Positions 28,174 to 37,805 of a DNA stretch of 64,000 nucleotides are shown here, piece after piece. How positions within the stretch are numbered: the stretch's first letter is position 1; each line of letters starts with the position of its first letter. A model generated the notes under the pieces. It made no database searches, had not been told where the DNA came from, and saw only the letters and a list, made by a program, of their open reading frames with translations. Both the position numbers and the translations under genes were made by a program. Where the stretch lies: positions 266,116 through 330,115 of the forward strand of contig JAJFJZ010000020.1 of the NCBI GenBank assembly GCA_021773565.1, read 5' to 3'. This stretch comes from Gammaproteobacteria bacterium. GTDB taxonomy: Bacteria; Pseudomonadota; Gammaproteobacteria; Pseudomonadales; Azotimanducaceae.

Positions 28174-28934
28174 ATTTCCAGATCCAACAGCACAGGACAG
28201 TGATCTGAACCCATAACATCGTTCAGAATTTCGGCATTGCGAATACTTGTTGCAAGCCCTGCCGAGGTAACAAAATAGTCAATGCGCCAACCAACATTCT
28301 TGGCTCTGGCGCCCGCCCGGTAACTCCACCAGCTGTATTTGATATCCTCTGGATGCTTAAAACGGAAGCTATCCACAAAACCGGCGCCGGTAATATTATC
28401 CATGCCATCAATTTCTTTTTGTGTATACCCGGCGGATTTGTTGTAGTTGGGTTTAGGGCGAGCAAGATCTATGGGCTGGTGCGCTACATTAAAGTCCCCG
28501 CACGCCACCACGGGCTTTTCCTTTTCAAGCTTTTGCATAAAGCTCAAAAATTCAAGATCCCATCTTTGCCGGTAATCAAGACGTTTTAATTCACTGCCTG
28601 AGTTAGGCGTATATACGGTCAACAAAAAGAAGCTTTCAAACTCAACAACTATAATCCGCCCTTCCTGGTCATGCTCTTCTATTCCCATGTCCAGGCGAAC
28701 ACCCAGTGCAGCTTTTTTACTCAGTATCGCCGTACCAGAATAACCCTTCTTCACTGCGGAATTGGTATAAATATGATAACCGGAAATGCCCTGCAGTGCT
28801 TCGTGCACCTGATCGTCCTGGGCCTTGGTCTCTTGCAAACAAATCACGTCTGTCTGCATCGCCGCCAATGAACCCGCAAAATCCTTTTTCATTGCCGCGC
28901 GTATGCCATTTACGTTCCATGAAACCAAACGCAT
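28170..28934 (-). CDS. xthA: Exodeoxyribonuclease III
   Basis: 254 residues, full length. Mg-dependent AP endonuclease and 3' exonuclease of base excision repair. Diagnostic motifs: SWNVNGIRAAMKKDF, CLQETKAQ with the metal-binding Glu, CGDFNVAH, YSWWSYR, WRIDYFVTS and the final GSDHCPV with the catalytic His. Lies 15 bp downstream of selD on the same strand. Confidence 0.95.
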   Translation of the reverse strand: MRLVSWNVNGIRAAMKKDFAGSLAAMQTDVICLQETKAQDDQVHEALQGISGYHIYTNSAVKKGYSGTAILSKKAALGVRLDMGIEEHDQEGRIIVVEFESFFLLTVYTPNSGSELKRLDYRQRWDLEFLSFMQKLEKEKPVVACGDFNVAHQPIDLARPKPNYNKSAGYTQKEIDGMDNITGAGFVDSFRFKHPEDIKYSWWSYRAGARAKNVGWRIDYFVTSAGLATSIRNAEILNDVMGSDHCPVLLDLEI

Positions 28935-28949
28935 TTGTCCTACTCCTGA

Positions 28950-30017
28950 TTAGATGAAAGAAAGTAAGGTCGTGGGTGGAGATCCCGTGCTTCGACGCTT
29001 TACCTGGCCTATACAGCACGCTGAACTTACTCCTGCCTGATGCAGACGGGTAAGTACTGCCTCGCATTGATCAGGAGGCACGGCAACCAGTAAGCCGCCA
29101 CTGGTTTGCGGGTCAAACATTAGTTCTGCCGAGGTCTTGTCCAGGGCACTGGCAAATTCGACCTGGTTGCCCGCTGCCTTTCTGTTGGACGCGTTTGATC
29201 CCGTGGTAATTCCTTTTTTATACATTTGTAGCGCCTCATCCATAATTGGCAGACGATCAAACGCTATTTCAAGCGCAAATCCTGACGCCCGCGCCATCTC
29301 CAGGCCATGCCCGGCCATACCAAATCCGGTAACATCGGTTGCCGCATGCACGGTAAAATCTGCCAAAACTTCGGCTGCTTTGGCATTTAGTTCTCTCATG
29401 CTAAACAGGCAATTTTCCAGTGCACCTTCTGAGACGAGTTTCTTCAAATTTGCATTGAGTAACACACCGCTGCCAATCGGTTTTGATAAAATCAGTTTAT
29501 CTCCCGGTAAAGCGCCTCCGTTACGCCAAACCTTGTCCGGATGAACCAGGCCTGTAACAGCAAGCCCAAATTTTGGCTCTTCATCATCCACAGTATGCCC
29601 GCCGACCATAACAGCACCCGACTCGCGGATCTTTTTTAAAGCACCGCGAATGATTCCCTGCAAAACATCTGAAGATAACTTTTTGGATGGGAAACACACC
29701 AGATTTAGGCAGGTAAGCGGAATGCCACCCATAGCGTAGACATCACTGATAGCATTTGCCGCGGCTATCTCACCAAAAATCTCAGGATCATCAACTGGTG
29801 GAGTAATAAAATCTGCCGTCACTACTACTGCGGTGTCTTCATTGATTTGGTACACGCCCGCGTCATCGGAATTTTCAAAACCCACGAGCAAGCGCGAATC
29901 GTCCTGAATGGGCAATTCGGAAAGTAATTTATCCAGCTCGACCGAGCTGATTTTAGCAGCTCAACCCGCTGTTCGAGACAGGCTGGTCAGGCTATGCTTC
30001 TTTCTTAACGAAATCAC
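28950..30017 (-). CDS. selD: Selenide, water dikinase SelD, itself a selenoprotein (in-frame UGA)
   Basis: Makes selenophosphate from selenide and ATP, the donor for selenocysteine. The frame that ordinary translation would start at TTG 29915 lacks the catalytic N terminus. Read upstream it continues without interruption through one TGA at 29961-29963, to a GTG at 30017 preceded by GGGA. The N terminus then reads SLTSLSRTAG-U-AAKISSVEL. This aligns with the LTQYSHGAG-C17-GCK20-I segment of E. coli SelD, placing Sec at the catalytic Cys17 position and keeping the essential Lys. Total 355 residues, close to the family length. Downstream motifs (DDAGVYQI, ITPPVDDPEIFG, VGGHTVDDEEPKFG, DVTGFGMAGHGLEMA, PQTSGGLL) are intact. 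Sec-containing SelD is known in some bacteria. Start codon choice is less certain than the UGA. Confidence 0.88.
29934..29963 (-). promoter_or_regulatory. bSECIS-like hairpin of selD
   Basis: UGA (29961-29963) followed after 17 nt by a loop GGUC on a perfect 6-bp stem CAGCUC/GAGCUG (29934-29949), extended by a U-G wobble. Loop position and the GGU in the loop are very like the E. coli fdhF SECIS element read by SelB. Confidence 0.75.
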
Positions 30018-30140
30018 ACGGTATTCCCACGGTTTTTGAATAATTGACACAAGCGCAGTATCTGCGATGTGGTGAATAGATGAAAGTGCAAGAGTGTCGG
30101 TTTAACATCAGCACTCACACTGTTAATGCGGGATATTGCG

Positions 30141-31526
30141 ATGTCAGCCAAGCGTGCGCTTGTTGTAGACGATTCCAAGTCAGCGAGAATAGCCATGAAG
30201 CGCATGCTGAAAAAATATGCGCTAAAAGTGGATTTCGCCGAATCCGGGGAAGAGGCCCTGTTGTTTCTCGAACACTCTTCCGTGGACGTCATATTTATGG
30301 ATCACACCATGCCAGGTATGGACGGACTGGAAGCAGTGGCGGCAATTAAATCCAATGGCCGCACCGCTACTATTCCAGTCATGATGTATACCACCAAAAA
30401 TGATGATGTGTATGTTTCCCAGGCTCGCGCCCTGGGCGCGCTGGCTGTACTGCCCAAAGAAGTTCAACCCGGTGTACTCTTTGATACCCTGCTTAAACTG
30501 GGTTTGGTTGAAGATCGCAGAGAGGAACCAGAGGACGTACCGTTTGCCCAAATCGTTCAGGATATCGACGACGATGTGCTCACAACAGAAGCAGACCATG
30601 CTTTCGACCAACAAGCTCTGGGTGTATCAATCCAGACACAAATCACCCGCACACTGGAAGAACAACATCTACAGCTTCGCTCAGACATCCTGAACGTAAA
30701 GCGAGAATTTGCCAAACGTGTGTCCAGAGAAATTCTCGATCAACAACGTGCAGACCATGCGATTGACGAAACTGCAGCGCAAACTGAATTCGAAGCACGC
30801 GGATTCGCGTTTACCAGAGTGCCCCCACTCGCCTGGATAATCCTCTTGTTGCTCTCGGTACTGCTGGTTTCTGCGCTGATGGTTTCTGGCCTTAACAGAC
30901 AGGATCAGGTAAGCAGCGCTTTGGACACCTTGTCCCGGGCAGTCGATACAAATACTGCGTTGCTCACCAATATGGAAGTGCCACGGAGCCCGGAAGATTC
31001 AGCGGGCAGTACAACCCTCAACCCGGATTCTCCCGCGTTAGATGAAGATTTTCTCAGGACCCTTGAGTGGGCGCTAAACGAAAATGCGCAACACGAGTAC
31101 ACGGACCTTGCTTTTAATATTCAGACTGTACCAAAACTGGATTTCTTGCTCACGCGGCTGGATGCACTGGGCTTTAGGGGTGAGGTTCAAATGGAATCCC
31201 ATCTGGGGGAGTTTTGTCTGGTAAGTGATGGTAGCGGGTCCTATGTTTTAGCACCCGGCGATTTACCAGTGACCCAATGTACGCTAATAGGGCATCCAAA
31301 AGATGAGACTGTTTTTATAAATGATCAGCAAAGCGTTGAATTTGTTAATTTTATTGATACCTCTCCCATACTAAACCTTGGTAACATCAGGCTTACTACC
31401 CTGGCGAACAACAGGCAGAGCTCAGTTCCTGAAATTCCCTCGCCAACGGATGCCGTCAACGCCGAAGACTGGAATCGCATTGCTCGGCTTAACAACAGAA
31501 TTGTTTATACATTTATCCCTGAGTGA
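30141..31526 (+). CDS. Receiver domain fused to a membrane segment and C-terminal extracytoplasmic domain
   Basis: 461 residues from ATG 30141 (GCGGGA 7 nt upstream; ATG 30126 is an alternative). Residues 5-120 are a CheY-like receiver: acidic pair D10-D11, phosphoacceptor D54 in MDHTMPGMDG, T84 and K106 in LPKE. A charged helical linker (about 150-220) leads to a single membrane helix at about 229-251. Residues 260-461 would lie outside the cytoplasm and show no DNA-binding or catalytic motif. A receiver at the N terminus of a membrane-anchored protein with a long outer domain is unusual; it may convey phosphorylation state across the membrane or tether a regulator. The partner kinase is not in the window. 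Confidence 0.75.
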   Translation: MSAKRALVVDDSKSARIAMKRMLKKYALKVDFAESGEEALLFLEHSSVDVIFMDHTMPGMDGLEAVAAIKSNGRTATIPVMMYTTKNDDVYVSQARALGALAVLPKEVQPGVLFDTLLKLGLVEDRREEPEDVPFAQIVQDIDDDVLTTEADHAFDQQALGVSIQTQITRTLEEQHLQLRSDILNVKREFAKRVSREILDQQRADHAIDETAAQTEFEARGFAFTRVPPLAWIILLLLSVLLVSALMVSGLNRQDQVSSALDTLSRAVDTNTALLTNMEVPRSPEDSAGSTTLNPDSPALDEDFLRTLEWALNENAQHEYTDLAFNIQTVPKLDFLLTRLDALGFRGEVQMESHLGEFCLVSDGSGSYVLAPGDLPVTQCTLIGHPKDETVFINDQQSVEFVNFIDTSPILNLGNIRLTTLANNRQSSVPEIPSPTDAVNAEDWNRIARLNNRIVYTFIPE

Positions 31527-31541
31527 GGTGAGGAAGCAGTC

Positions 31542-32507
31542 TTGAGTAACAAGTTACAGATACCGGTCATTGACCTGGGCACAGGTAATCACGCAGAGAT
31601 AACCCGCCAGATTGGCATGGCATGCCGTGACTGGGGATTTTTTCAAATAGTCGGTCATGGAATTGACGAAGTTATTTTTGACACCCTGCAACAACAGTCA
31701 GACCTGTTTTTTGCTCAAACTACCGAGGTAAAACATCAGATATTGCGTAGTGCTAAAAACGTGTGGGGATTTTATGATCAGGAACTCACAAAGAACAAAC
31801 TTGATTGGAAGCAGGTATTTGATGTTGGCATCCCTCCGGAATCCGGCGTCAATCCAGACGGAGTTCCCCAGTGGCCTGAACACCTGCCAGAATTTGAACC
31901 TGCACTGCGTGCTTATATGCGTGCTACTGAAAACTGCAGTTTCAGTATCCTGGAATACATAATGCAAAGTCTGGGGCTTTCAGCAAATCTGGTTAGCCAC
32001 TGTTTCAGGCCTTATCATTCAAGCTTTCTTCGCCTTAACCATTACCCTGTATGCGACAAGCCCGGATCAGCAGATGCGCCCGATGAAGAGAACGGCCCCT
32101 ACGGCATTAGCCGCCACAGCGATTCGGGCGCACTCACGGTTTTGTATCAGGGCGACATTGCAGGTTTACAGATACTTCATAAAGGCAAATGGATAACAGT
32201 AGAGCCGATACCCAATGCACTGGTCATAAATATAGGCGATATGGTGCAAGTCTGGACCAATGATAGATACAAGGCCGTAGTGCACCGTGTAGCCGCAAAC
32301 ACCAAAAAGGCACGATTTAGTGCGCCATATTTTTTTAACCCTTCCTATCAGACGGATTATGCGCCTTTGAAGCAACTCATTGGTGATGCTCAACCCCTTT
32401 ACCGCAGCATCAACTGGGGGCATTTCAGGGAAAAACGCGCAGGCGGTGACTACGCAGACTACGGAACCGAGATACAAATTCAACACTACAAAACCGGAGC
32501 TACCTGA
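31542..32507 (+). CDS. 2-oxoglutarate/Fe(II) dioxygenase, isopenicillin N synthase-like
   Basis: 321 residues, TTG start with a GAGG-type ribosome site. N-terminal DIOX_N-like half with CRDWGFFQIVGHGI; C-terminal oxygenase half with the iron ligands in SRHSDSGALTVL (H-x-D) and VVHRV (distal His) and the 2-oxoglutarate Arg in R-F-S-A-P-Y-F. All catalytic residues are present. Substrate not deducible. A methyltransferase gene starts 4 bp later. Confidence 0.88.
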   Translation: MSNKLQIPVIDLGTGNHAEITRQIGMACRDWGFFQIVGHGIDEVIFDTLQQQSDLFFAQTTEVKHQILRSAKNVWGFYDQELTKNKLDWKQVFDVGIPPESGVNPDGVPQWPEHLPEFEPALRAYMRATENCSFSILEYIMQSLGLSANLVSHCFRPYHSSFLRLNHYPVCDKPGSADAPDEENGPYGISRHSDSGALTVLYQGDIAGLQILHKGKWITVEPIPNALVINIGDMVQVWTNDRYKAVVHRVAANTKKARFSAPYFFNPSYQTDYAPLKQLIGDAQPLYRSINWGHFREKRAGGDYADYGTEIQIQHYKTGAT

Positions 32508-32511
32508 GTTT

Positions 32512-33129
32512 ATGGGCCTGTATGAAAAATACCTGTTACCCAAAATGATTGAAGCTGCCTGTAATCAACCACCCATGCAGGTGCTCAGGGCGCGGTATGT
32601 GCCGCAGGCCTTTGGCAATGTACTGGAAATTGGCATAGGCAGTGGCCTGAACCTTTGCCACTATTCAGATAAGGTAACTTCAATCACCGGGCTTGATCCC
32701 TCAAAAGAACTCACCGACATGGCGAGGGAGAGAGCCGCAAAGGCGAGCGCTCCTGTAAAAATGCTGCAAATATCCAGCGAGGAAATTCCCACCAGCGATG
32801 CAAAATTTGACAGTATTGTATGTACGTGGACGCTTTGCTCCATTCCAAATGTATACAGTGCATTGCGTGAAATTTACCGTGTGATAAAGCCCGGAGGCCG
32901 GTTTGTATTTATCGAGCACGGGCTAGCACCGGATCTTGCCATTCAGCGCTGGCAAAGACGCATAGAGCCCTTCTGGAAAATGGTCGGTGGTGGCTGCCAC
33001 TTAACAAGAGAAGCTGATATCTTGATACAAAATGCAGGCTTCAGCATTTCCAGGCTGGACTGTGCCTATGAACCGGGGCCAAAGTTTGCTGCATACATGA
33101 CGCACGGAGTTGCTGTTCGGCCCGCTTGA
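32512..33129 (+). CDS. Class I SAM-dependent methyltransferase
   Basis: 205 residues from the ATG 4 bp after the dioxygenase stop. SAM-binding motif I is VLEIGIGSGLN, motif II GLDPSKEL, and the later VIKPGGRFVFIEHG is the typical post-motif. Belongs to the UbiE/methyltransferase-11 type. Coupled to the dioxygenase, so both may act on one small molecule; the substrate is unknown. Confidence 0.85.
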   Translation: MGLYEKYLLPKMIEAACNQPPMQVLRARYVPQAFGNVLEIGIGSGLNLCHYSDKVTSITGLDPSKELTDMARERAAKASAPVKMLQISSEEIPTSDAKFDSIVCTWTLCSIPNVYSALREIYRVIKPGGRFVFIEHGLAPDLAIQRWQRRIEPFWKMVGGGCHLTREADILIQNAGFSISRLDCAYEPGPKFAAYMTHGVAVRPA

Positions 33130-33157
33130 ACAATAAATCCCCAAATCAGGAATACTA

Positions 33158-34399
33158 ATGGCAATACCAGTTACAGACTCTGGCCTGGATTTTTCAGAAC
33201 TTCATCAACGCATGCAGTGGTATGTAGACCAGCAAATTATTCCCTGTTGTAACACACTGGTACTTAGAGGCACCGAGGTCATTGATATCAAGACCTACGG
33301 ACCGCTAAGCCATGAACCGGGAGAGGAGAACGGGCAATCCCTGCAAAGGGATTTGCCTGAAGATGCGATCTTTCGCATGTATTCCAACACCAAGTTAGTC
33401 ACTTCGGTGGCGGCGATGATCTTGTATGAGCGTGGTTGCTTCACACTGGATGACAAACTCGAATCCTACTTGCCAGAGTTTGCTGACATGCAGGTGCTTA
33501 ATGTTGATGCCAAAGACGCTACAGATACCAGCCCGGCAGAATCTTCCATTAATATCCGCCAAATCATGAGTCATTCCTCTGGCCTGTCCTATGCCTTTGT
33601 GGAGCCTGAATCACTGATTGATCGCACCTACACGGCTGCAGGAATTAACCCCCTGGCAATGGAGGGCAAAACGCTTGAGAGTTTGTGTAAGGCCCTGGGG
33701 GGATTACCGCTGGCGTTCCATCCTGGTAAACAGTGGCGATACAGTCTTGCCACCGACGTATTGGCGCGTTTGGTTGAGATATGGTCGGGGCAGGCATTTG
33801 ATGATTTTCTCAAGCAACACATTTTTTTACCCCTGGGAATGCTTGATACCGATTTTTATGTTCCCGTTGAGAAACGAGACCGGTTAACAGCACTCTACCT
33901 GCCCAACGATCCACTGGATGTAATGGCTAGCGGGTATAGTCTGATGGATGCAAGCGCCATCTCGAAAGCACCCGGCTTTCTTTCCGGCGGTGGAGGCCTG
34001 ATGTCAACATTGCCGGACTATCTGGCATTTATTCAGATGTTGATCAATAACGGCAGCTGGAATGGCGCTACTTTGCTGATGCCAAAGACCCTGGCGTTGA
34101 TGCGCACCAACCAGCTGGCAGAGGGTATAGGCGTAAACTTTCCATTTTGGGATATGACCGGAACTGTATTTGGGCTTGGTTTTGCGCTAAAAGTGCAGGC
34201 AGCTGAAGGAGAACCGGATACGGCAGTGGGAGAGCACCACTGGGGTGGCCTTGTAGGAACCCACTCCTGGATGTCTCCTAACGCAGGTGTTAATGGAGAA
34301 GGCATTTCAGGAATCTGCATGACACAACTTATGCCAGCTTTCTGGCATCCATTCAGTCACGATTTTAAAAGACTGGCATACAAAATTACAGGCGGATGA
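33158..34399 (+). CDS. Serine hydrolase, beta-lactamase class C/esterase family
   Basis: 413 residues, no signal peptide. Nucleophile motif S76-N-T-K79 in FRMYSNTKLVT, the second motif region WRYSLATDVLARLVE (Tyr kept, Asn replaced), and a C-terminal HHWGG in place of the KTG box. This set is typical of EstB-like esterases and related hydrolases rather than true beta-lactamases. ATGA overlap with the next gene implies coupling to the gamma-glutamyltransferase. Confidence 0.85.
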   Translation: MAIPVTDSGLDFSELHQRMQWYVDQQIIPCCNTLVLRGTEVIDIKTYGPLSHEPGEENGQSLQRDLPEDAIFRMYSNTKLVTSVAAMILYERGCFTLDDKLESYLPEFADMQVLNVDAKDATDTSPAESSINIRQIMSHSSGLSYAFVEPESLIDRTYTAAGINPLAMEGKTLESLCKALGGLPLAFHPGKQWRYSLATDVLARLVEIWSGQAFDDFLKQHIFLPLGMLDTDFYVPVEKRDRLTALYLPNDPLDVMASGYSLMDASAISKAPGFLSGGGGLMSTLPDYLAFIQMLINNGSWNGATLLMPKTLALMRTNQLAEGIGVNFPFWDMTGTVFGLGFALKVQAAEGEPDTAVGEHHWGGLVGTHSWMSPNAGVNGEGISGICMTQLMPAFWHPFSHDFKRLAYKITGG

Positions 34400-36267
34400 A
34401 TATGCGCGCTATCTGTTATCTGTTGGCTGCCCTGCTCGTATCAACACCGCTGTGTGCCGAGCGAAGCATTAAACCCATTCTGCACGGCAAGCACTGGGTA
34501 GCCATTACTGGAAAACCCCTGGGCGCAACCGCAGGCGCTATTACTTTTATGCGCGGCGGTAATGCTGTGGACGCTGCCTGTGCCATGCTCGCAGCTACCG
34601 CGACCATGTGGGACACACTGGGTTGGGGTGGTGAAACCCAGGCCCTGATTTACAACCCGCACACCGGTAAAGTTAAAGGCATTAACGCATTGGGTGTTGC
34701 GCCAACAGGCGCAACCCCGGCCTACTTTAAAGACAGGGGTATGTTGTACCCTCCGGAATATGGGCCCCTGGCAGCAGTGACACCCGGTACTCCGGGAGGT
34801 TTGATGGTCATGCTTGCGGAATTTGGAAGCTTAAGCCTCGCCGAAGTTCTGGCTCCGGCGATGGAGATGGCCAATGGATACCCAATCGAAAAATCCCAGG
34901 CCGACAACATAGAAAATCGTCGAGAGATAATTGCACAGTGGCCCGATTCCCGGCGCATTTTGTTACCCCATTTGTCTTCAGATAGTGCGCAGCGCGCAGC
35001 CCCCCATCCCGGTGAAATATTCAGGCAGGCAGATTTACTGGACATGCTGCAAAAACTGGTCGCGGCCGAACAACAAGCACTTAAACAGGGTAAAAACAGA
35101 TCTGCTGCCATCATGGCGGCTTACCAACGTTTTTACCGGGGTGATATCGCCCAGGAACTGGTTCGTGCAACCCGGGCAGCCGGGGGTCTAATTACCTTGC
35201 AGGATCTGGATCAGTGGCAGGTGCATATTGAGACACCCGTAAGCACAAATTACCAGGGTATTGAGGTGTTCAAGCTTACGCATTGGGTACAGGGTCCAGT
35301 AATGTTGCAGAGCCTTAATATGCTGGAAAACATCAATCTGAAGGAAATGGGCTACAACAGCAGCCGATATATTCATGCGCTTTACCAGGTTATGAATCAT
35401 ACTTTTGCGGATCGTGATTTTTACTATGGGGATAGTTACACACCGCCAAAAGAACCTATTGACGGCCTGTTGTCCAAAGCCTACGCAAGAAAGCGATTGC
35501 AAAGCGTTAACTGGGATAAAAATGATACCACGATAAAACCGGGCGACCCCTACCCCTTCCAGAATGCCTCCAATCCGTATCAGCATTTACTTGAAAAATG
35601 GACACCCATACCGCCCAGGGCCGAGGCTGCTGGTGAAGCAGGCTTTCAGCAGGCGCGGCTGATGAGTCACGACGAAGCCTTTGTTGCGGGCACAACTTCT
35701 ATCCAGGCGGCGGATGCAGAAGGATGGGTGGTGTCTATTACACCCAGCGGGGGATGGATTCCACCATTTATTGCAGGCACCACCGGTGTGGGTCTGAGCC
35801 AGCGCATGCAAAGTTTTGTTCTGGATGAAGCCTTAAACCCCTTTAACGTGGTTGCACCCGGTAAAAGACCACGCGCTACACTCACACCTGGTATGGCGTT
35901 AAAAAACGGTAAACCCTATCTTTCTTTCGCCGTACAGGGCGGGGATTCACAGGATCAGAACCTGCTCCAGTTTTTTCTTAACGTAGTTGAGTTCGGGATG
36001 GACGTCCAAAACGCAGTTGAAGCGCCCAATATGAACAGCTACCAAATGCAAAGCTCTTTTGGAGCGCACACCTCCGAACCGGGACGACTTATACTGCGCA
36101 ATGATACGTCTTTGAAAGTACAACAAGAGCTACAAAAAATGGGTTACGAAATAGAGCTTAGAAAACGCACATCCGGCCCAACAACGGCAATTTTCTTCGA
36201 CCAAAAACACGGCGGTTTTCAGGGAGCAGCCAGCGACTTCGGCGAGGATTACGGCATAGCCTGGTAG
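34396..36267 (+). CDS. Gamma-glutamyltransferase family protein
   Basis: 623 residues with a signal peptide (to about residue 21, PLCA), so periplasmic. Ntn-hydrolase precursor: large subunit part with FMRGGNAVDAACAM and TPGTPGGLMVML, then the autoprocessing site G-T433-T-S where the Thr becomes the nucleophile of the small subunit. The motif SITPSGGW replaces the usual glutathione-binding region, pointing to a substrate other than glutathione, for instance an acylated amino compound. Ends just before a tandem repeat and converges with an amidohydrolase gene. Confidence 0.85.
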   Translation: MNMRAICYLLAALLVSTPLCAERSIKPILHGKHWVAITGKPLGATAGAITFMRGGNAVDAACAMLAATATMWDTLGWGGETQALIYNPHTGKVKGINALGVAPTGATPAYFKDRGMLYPPEYGPLAAVTPGTPGGLMVMLAEFGSLSLAEVLAPAMEMANGYPIEKSQADNIENRREIIAQWPDSRRILLPHLSSDSAQRAAPHPGEIFRQADLLDMLQKLVAAEQQALKQGKNRSAAIMAAYQRFYRGDIAQELVRATRAAGGLITLQDLDQWQVHIETPVSTNYQGIEVFKLTHWVQGPVMLQSLNMLENINLKEMGYNSSRYIHALYQVMNHTFADRDFYYGDSYTPPKEPIDGLLSKAYARKRLQSVNWDKNDTTIKPGDPYPFQNASNPYQHLLEKWTPIPPRAEAAGEAGFQQARLMSHDEAFVAGTTSIQAADAEGWVVSITPSGGWIPPFIAGTTGVGLSQRMQSFVLDEALNPFNVVAPGKRPRATLTPGMALKNGKPYLSFAVQGGDSQDQNLLQFFLNVVEFGMDVQNAVEAPNMNSYQMQSSFGAHTSEPGRLILRNDTSLKVQQELQKMGYEIELRKRTSGPTTAIFFDQKHGGFQGAASDFGEDYGIAW

Positions 36268-36282
36268 CGGACCGTCACCGAA

Positions 36283-36372
36283 GCTCACGCGCCTTGGGCC
36301 ACGCTCCCTTTAACGGCGCTCACGCGCCTTGGGCCACTCTCCCTTTAACGGCGCTCACGCGCCTTGGGCCAC
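36283..36372. repeat. 35-bp tandem repeat covering the 3' end of the amidohydrolase gene
   Basis: Three copies of GCTCACGCGCCTTGGGCCAC start at 36283, 36318 and 36353, separated by near-identical 15-bp spacers (CTCCCTTTAACGGC core), giving an exact 35-bp period. On the minus strand one unit encodes the last residues WPKARERR and the stop of the amidohydrolase; the other copies lie beyond the stop. Each unit contains GGCGC-TCAC-GCGCC or a variant, which can form a hairpin. Confidence 0.9.
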
Positions 36373-37526
36373 AGGCGTAAAAAATTCTCGGAGTAGAAGT
36401 TGGTTTTGATGCGCTCGCTTTGGCCTGCCAGGTATTTTTCGAATTTGGCGATTGGGTCGCGGCCGCCTTCTACGTGCGGATAATCACTGGAAAACAAATA
36501 GAGTTCCTCATTCGACTGGGCCACCAGATCCATGACATTCTCGTGCGGAAATGGGGTAAATCCCATTTGTTCGCTTAACTGCTGGCTTGGGCTACGCTCA
36601 AAACGCACAGACTCATCCACCCTGCCATAGATTTTTGCCACCCAGTCGAGTCGCCTGAGCATTTCCGGAACCCATCCGGCACCGAGCTCTACTGCTGCAC
36701 CCCTTAATGAGGGATGTCGATCAAAAACCCCATCCAGTACAAGCATACTAATAAATGTTTCTGTCGGTTGATGCATAAGTGCTGCGTCTTTAGTGCGTAC
36801 GTTCTCACCTCCCCCCATCCAGTCCTGCACCGGTGCCCGGCCATTATTGCTCCACACCTTCAGTGCCTGAAGTGGAGATCCACCCACATGAATCACAAAA
36901 GGCGTGCCAGACTCAGCCAACAAGGCCCAGAAGGGTTCAAGATCCACATGCCCGGGCGCGTGACCGATGGGTGCTCTATGAGGAACCCATATCGCCTCCA
37001 TGCCATTTTTAATGGCAAATTCAAGTTCTCTAATGGCATGTTGCGGGCTATCAAGTGGCACGATGCCAACACCCATCAAACGACCGTCATCTGAACAAAA
37101 ATCGGCCATGTGGCGGTTGTGCGCTCGTGTTGCGGCATAGCGCAGATCGACCGGCTTTTTGGAGCTGGGATGAAAAGGAAAGGCCACACTGTGGGTTGCA
37201 AAAACCAGCTGTTTTTTAAAGCCCAGCATATCCATCGCAGTTGATCTGTCGGCAGAATTAAAGGCGCCCAGCGCCTGAATTTCCTTGGAACTTTCAATCA
37301 GGCGATCTCCCAGAGCCAGCATGCTCTGCACATGTTCTTCACTATGTCGACCGCCCTGGCCCACGATAATCGCCACTTCTTCATCGCTTACCAGGGAAGC
37401 GCTGTAACTTACCTCGGGGATATCATCTCGCAGCGCCGGATCTGCATAGGATTTAAGAAAATCCGGTAGCTCCATAATGTGGCTGTCTGCATCATAAAAA
37501 GGACGGTTATCCGGTGCATAGGTCAT
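36345..37526 (-). CDS. Amidohydrolase family 2 (metal-dependent TIM-barrel hydrolase)
   Basis: 393 residues. FYDADSHIMEL gives the N-terminal metal site of the COG2159 group, followed by WVPHRAPIGHAPGH, FVIHVGGSPL and LYLFSSDYPHVEGG with the late catalytic Asp. Members are decarboxylases or hydrolases of aromatic and other carboxylates. The substrate is unknown. Its 3' end lies inside the tandem repeat described above. Confidence 0.85.
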   Translation of the reverse strand: MTYAPDNRPFYDADSHIMELPDFLKSYADPALRDDIPEVSYSASLVSDEEVAIIVGQGGRHSEEHVQSMLALGDRLIESSKEIQALGAFNSADRSTAMDMLGFKKQLVFATHSVAFPFHPSSKKPVDLRYAATRAHNRHMADFCSDDGRLMGVGIVPLDSPQHAIRELEFAIKNGMEAIWVPHRAPIGHAPGHVDLEPFWALLAESGTPFVIHVGGSPLQALKVWSNNGRAPVQDWMGGGENVRTKDAALMHQPTETFISMLVLDGVFDRHPSLRGAAVELGAGWVPEMLRRLDWVAKIYGRVDESVRFERSPSQQLSEQMGFTPFPHENVMDLVAQSNEELYLFSSDYPHVEGGRDPIAKFEKYLAGQSERIKTNFYSENFLRLWPKARERR

Positions 37527-37757
37527 GATGTGCTCGCTTTGATTGTGCCGGTGAGGGATTAATGGATAGGGAGAAATATTACAACAAAAAACCCTGTTGC
37601 ACAGAATTAACCAGGCAATCAGCCACGAATACTACAGCTACAGGGGATGCAGCCAGCTTCGTGATCTCGTCTGGAATTTTATATAGATATTCGCCAACCT
37701 GAATTTAAGTGGCGAAAACGGATCTGATAAATATCACACAATCCGCGTTGTTAGGTA

Positions 37758-37790
37758 AATATCAGGGCAACTTTCAGCTACCCTGATATT
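37758..37790 (-). terminator. Hairpin downstream of the cold-shock gene
   Basis: Perfect 10-bp stem AATATCAGGG (37758-37767) / CCCTGATATT (37781-37790) with a 13-nt loop, 15 bp past the cold-shock stop codon. On the minus strand it is followed by TTTACC, only a weak U-tract. A second hairpin, TTCGCCA/TGGCGAA, lies at 37690-37716. Nothing else is seen between 37527 and 37757. Confidence 0.55.
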
Positions 37791-37805
37791 CCCGGTCTGG
37801 TAGAA

